NCBI GenBank assembly: GCA_964007475.1
Contig: OZ023273.1
Location: forward strand, 13,281,922-13,345,921
DNA length: 64,000 nucleotides
Direction: 5' to 3'
From: Hybos culiciformis
Lineage: Eukaryota > Arthropoda > Insecta > Diptera > Hybotidae
Shown here: piece after piece, positions 59,694 to 64,000 of the stretch
How positions within the stretch are numbered: position 1 is the stretch's first letter
Layout: every line of letters begins with the position of its first letter
Made by a program: the position numbers and the translations under genes
Notes under the pieces: model-generated
Databases searched by the model: none
What the model saw: only the letters and a program-made list of their open reading frames with translations
Told to the model about the DNA's origin: nothing

Positions 59694-62600
59694 ATGGAAA
59701 ATTATAATTGCATTGAAACAGAAGTGATAATAAAGTGTGATATAAATCAAGACAAATTAGAAAATGTCAGTCATTGCTTTAAAAGACCAAATGTCGTAAG
59801 TAGTATTTTTTTTTTGCTATTAATTTTATTTTATTTTTTATATTCAATGAATTAGCCGAAAATGTCCAATAGTATATAATTATCCAGTCGAACTTTATCA
59901 AGATGGTTTATATATAAAAGTTTCTAACATTGCAAAGTTCAGAAATTAGGCAAGTTAAAAAAATGATGTTGATGAAATTGTAGTTATTTTGCAAATTCAA
60001 TAAAATGTTTTTAAGATTAATAAAAAATTGTTTGCTTCAATTTATGCTAATTAGTTTTTTTTTTTTTTTCATTTCATAAATTGCATAATAAAAGATTTAA
60101 GTTTAAATTAAATGAAAAAAAAAATAAAATTAAAATTAAATAATAATAATAATAATAATAAATGATGAGTGCAATGACGTCTCGAAAGTAGAAACTTTGC
60201 CCTTGACGATTACATTATTATAGTTAAAAAAAAAACGATTTTCTATAAAATAAAAGTTGAAAATTTGTTTTCAGATATTTGTAAAATCTAAATATTTTTT
60301 TGGGTTAATTTTTTTTTTGTAACTTTATGACGTCAACAAGGTTAATACTTATTAAAATAAAAATTTTCAAGTTTAATAATTTCCAGTTTTTTACATAATT
60401 TACAATACAATTTTTTTTTCTTTCTTTCGATGTTAAATTTATTTTATATAATATTAATATCACATATATTTGAATTTTTGTAAAATTTACATTTTTTGTC
60501 GCTCTTTAAAAATTTATTTCAAATAATCAACAACAACAACAACTGGCAACTATGTGTAATATATGTACACACTACCTATAAGTAATTTAAAATAAACTTA
60601 GCTTAATATTGAAATTTCAATTTTATTCGAGCCTTATGTACATCTTTCTGTTTTATGGATGGGTGACAAAATATTTTAGTTAATTCAATTTACCACTATA
60701 TATATAATCATATTGTGGATTAACTATTTTTCAATTACAAAGAACAAAGAAATTTACTTAATTTTTAAATAACTTTATATACTTGTATACTGTTAACGGT
60801 TGAACTAAATTTTTTCAATTTTATATTTTTTATCATTTAGTGGAAAAAATAATAATTATCATTGTATCTATGTACTTATAAAGTTGAAAAACATCTTCAA
60901 AATACTTTCAAAATACGGAACGAATAATTATTCTTGTGCGTAATGGGTATATGACATTCGTCATAAATACCATTAAAATAGTTTTAACAAAAAAAATTAT
61001 TAAACTAAATAGTTTTAATATTCAAATTGTAACCTTAATTTTGTCGTTCTAATTTTATTGAAAGATAATTTTTTTTGTTCGAAATTCAAGTTTTATTTCG
61101 ATGAAATTGAGTTATATGCACTCCTATCATCCTTCATGGTAATTTTTATAGCCTGTTTCTAAGATCGCCTCTCCGTCGGAGCTCAGATCTGCATTTCTAG
61201 TACCGTATAAGCGTCTCGTGCTACGTTATTTCAAAATCTCATTCAAATCGGTACATCGTGATTGCGGACAGAAAAACAGAAAGAGAATTTTAATTTTTAT
61301 TTATTAGATTTATAAATTTACAATACTGTCAACATAATCTCCGTAATAATGATGATGCGTGTGTATAATACTATAATGCCACTATATTATATACTTACAT
61401 TTTATAAATAAAATATATCGTTAGTTAAACTGTGTTAAATTTTTTTTTTTTTACAACAAAGTAATTTTTCGTTTTAAATGCAATTTCCCTATTTACAAAA
61501 TTAACATCATTAACATGCATACATTGATTTATATAAGATTTATATTAGAACGGTATATTTGAAGTAAATTCTGAAGAATATCAGATTGTTTAAAAAGAAG
61601 TGTTATTATATACCGATTATATTGATTTTTAAACTTTAAAAAAAACTATTAATGTATCTATCAATGAAAATAAATTATTCAATTATGAATAATAAGTAGC
61701 AACTTTGAAGTATGTATATCATTAACGTTCCTATCATAACCGGAAATATGTTCACACTTTATAAAAAAAAATTTGCGATACAGAATCAGAACTTTGAAAC
61801 GGATTTGAATTATATACCCTTAAAAAAAAAAATAAAAATACTGTACCCACGATAACAAAATAATGAAGGCCATTACTCAAAATCAAATTTAATGCACTCG
61901 TGCATTATTAGGATGCAGAATGTTAACATTATATTAATGATGAAATATCAAATTTTCAACTAGTTTTTATCTATTTTATTTTATTTTAATTTGTTAGATA
62001 TTTCATTGAGATTAAATAAAAGTTTTTATAGTTTAGTAATAAAAATTATAATAATAAAACATATAAATCTGCATAATTATGAAAATTAGGTAAAAGAGGT
62101 ATTTTGTTTTTTTTTTTCTTAAATCTATCTAAGAGTGTAAATTACTGATTTTATATATACATAATTTTTGAAACATTATTGACAATAACTCCATTTTATA
62201 ATTCAATTCAACTTTTCAACACATTACTATTTACCAAAATCATATTATCAAAATATTATGTGTACCCAAAATATGTAAATTTGTACATAAATATGTACGT
62301 ATTATGCGTTAAAAAGTAATTTGTGCACATTTTTAAACAGAAAAAAAAAAAAAAACCAAATTAAGTTTCGAGAAAATTAATATAATTATATAGTTACGTA
62401 AGATGGAAGAAAAACCTTGAAAATTGAGAAAATGAACTTTGCTTTAAAATTATTGAATGCTTTAATATTACTAAATCGTGTGAGATGAGAATACATTTTT
62501 CATAATTGAAAGAAAAAAACCCTAATTTTTATAATATTTGAAAAACAGTCGCGAATAGATTTTTAAAACCCATTTTTTGCATGGCACTAGGGTTACGGCT

Positions 62601-64000
62601 CACCAAACACCAAATGGTATAAGTTACGGTACCTATAACTTTTGAATATTCATATTTTTGTTATTAATAACAATTAGACCTATGCATTAATTTTAAAAGT
62701 TTTATATCAATATTGCTCACAAAAATTTTTTAATTTTTTAGAATGATTCTCATCAAAAAGAACAAACATTTCCAGAAAATGAAATACCAAAGGTGATTGG
62801 TCACAGAAATTTATCAGATGTTAATAATTCTAGTCCAATAAAAAATGATAATAATTTTAATAATTGTAATTTAGAAAAATTTAAAAGGCTATTAAACTAT
62901 GAAGAGGTAAGTTAGAATACTTATGATATGTATAATTATTCAATTTAAAAAAATTAAATTAACATTCATATTGCAATATGTATTTGTAATTATAATTTTA
63001 ATGCTAAAAACTTTTTAGCTTTTAGAAAAAACTATATCAATCCACCAAATAATACAATAAATTTTAAATCCACAGAAAAATCGAAATTTCTGTTGAAAAG
63101 ATAAAAGATAAACCTGTATAGAATTTGTGAAAATTATTCAATTTTTTATTACCCATTATTGTCCTTAGAAATATTATCGGATTGAAAAGTATTAAATAGT
63201 AGCATTAAAATTTTTAAATTTCAGGCACCAAAACATCTACAATTTAATCCATATATCCGTGGGGGTTATAGAACATTCCTTCCAACAAAATTCTGTTTAT
63301 TATCAGTTTTTTGGTGGACGAACGAAACAGTAAGTTATAATAATATATGTTGTTTAACTAAAATTTTTAATTTAAGTGAACTAATATAAAGATCATTTTC
63401 ATTTTATTTGCAGATAAATATATGGAGTCATCTTTTTGGTTATTTCTTATTTGTAGTGTTAGCAATTAATGATTTAAAATTTTTGGATTTACATGCTTCA
63501 ACTAGTGATAAAATAATTTGTGGTGCTCTATTAGTCTGTTTTCAAGTAAAATAATTATACATTTTGATAGTAAAATTTTTTTTTTTAAATAAATTATGGT
63601 TTTCTTTTAGTTATGTATGCTGCTGTCAACAATGTATCATACATTTTCGTGTCGATCAGCAAAAGAGTATCATAGATTTTTGACAATTGATGTATTAGGA
63701 ATAGCTTTAGTATTACTAGCAATTTATATAAGTGGAGTATATTATGCATTTTGGTGTCATGAGGTAGATAAAATTATATACATTAATACCTATTGTAATT
63801 TATATTAAAAAAAAAATTTATTTTAATTTTTTCAGAATTTACAAAAATATTATACATTTACTGTCATTTCAATATTTATTTTCGCAATGGTCATACAAAT
63901 ACCACAATTAAATATTTCCGATAACACTAAAATTCTAGTTTTTTTGGCATGGGCTTTATTTGGTGTTGTGCCAGTTCTTCATTGGATAATTGAAATGGGA
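59694..64000 (+). CDS. PAQR3: PAQR3-like progestin/adipoQ receptor family protein (first 6 coding exons, 3' partial)
   Basis: Exons: 59694-59795, 62742-62906, 63225-63329, 63414-63545, 63611-63763 and 63836-64000+, all GT-AG and all phase 0, giving 274 residues before the window ends. The hydrophilic N-terminus (~1-90) is poorly conserved in appearance. Then comes the PAQR core: NPYIRGGYRTFLP, NETINIWSHLFGYFLF, STMYHTFSC and D195 in a later helix. H178 and D195 fit two of the positions used for the metal site in this family; the usual C-terminal HxxxH would lie beyond the window. Five hydrophobic helices are visible (~126-143, 157-180, 191-216, 224-241, 252-272). Mammalian PAQR3/RKTG is a Golgi seven-pass protein that tethers Raf kinases; carrying this over is inference. 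The ATG at 59694 is the first in frame after acceptor 59585, with a four-codon upstream frame at 59594. Confidence 0.88.
59796..62741 (+). other. Intron 1 (after the first coding exon) of the PAQR3-like gene (2.9 kb)
   Basis: From GTAAGT to TAATTTTTTAG. Contains an AAT microsatellite (60138-60163) and a richer repeat remnant at 61150-61285. No exon recognised. Confidence 0.8.
61150..61285 (+). repeat. Possible non-LTR retrotransposon tail remnant
   Basis: A G+C-richer island (AGATCGCCTCTCCGTCGGAG through CTCGTGCTACG) leads into ATTCAAATCGGTACATCGTG and CGGACAGAAAAACAGAAAG. An ending of form 'caaatcggt...cggacag(a)n' is common at the 3' ends of insect RTE/Jockey-like LINE copies. No reverse-transcriptase frame is present; the assignment is tentative. 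Confidence 0.4.

Overview
This is a strongly AT-rich, intron-rich eukaryotic window that looks like insect nuclear DNA. It carries four conserved animal genes with canonical GT-AG introns, long poly-A/T runs, and several DNA-transposon and MITE-like remnants. The UBE2D-family protein it encodes is typical of animals, and the ALMS1-like and PAQR3-like genes also point to an animal. The insect order cannot be settled from sequence alone.

Layout, left to right. (1) 1-7493: intergenic DNA holding a 3,257-bp pogo/Tigger-type DNA transposon (1848-5104, TA flanks, inverted ends). Its minus-strand transposase is broken by two in-frame TGA codons, one inside a C-terminal PHD-like zinc finger. (2) 7494-24632, minus strand: a seven-exon 2-oxoglutarate/Fe(II) dioxygenase gene. 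Exon 1 lies about 15 kb upstream of the other six, and the giant first intron (9462-24550) holds a duplicated segment, a 20-G run and a nearly perfect 67-bp palindrome. (3) 24633-31211: intergenic DNA with two TA-flanked inverted-repeat elements. (4) 31212-35970, minus strand: a six-exon ALMS1-like (Alstrom syndrome protein/centrosomal) gene ending in an ALMS motif. (5) 35971-39188: the spacer between the divergent ALMS1-like and UBE2D genes, with a small MITE and a fold-back-like element. (6) 39189-49191, plus strand: a complete five-exon ubiquitin-conjugating enzyme gene of the UBE2D/effete type (147 aa). (7) 49192-59585: intergenic DNA with repeats and a possible promoter with a non-coding first exon for the next gene. 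(8) 59694-64000, plus strand: the first six coding exons (274 aa) of a PAQR3-like seven-transmembrane receptor gene that runs off the window.

The host genes are ordinary single-copy-style eukaryotic genes with unrelated jobs: oxygenase, centrosome scaffold, ubiquitination, and Golgi membrane receptor. I see no operon or coordinated pathway. The novelty is mainly in the mobile DNA and in structural oddities: the twice-interrupted PHD-bearing transposase, its repeated subterminal motif, several hairpin elements, a large insertion in the dioxygenase fold, and an in-frame 57-nt intron in the ALMS1-like gene. All gene models were spliced by hand from open frames, splice sites and family similarity held in memory; none has been checked against transcripts or databases.
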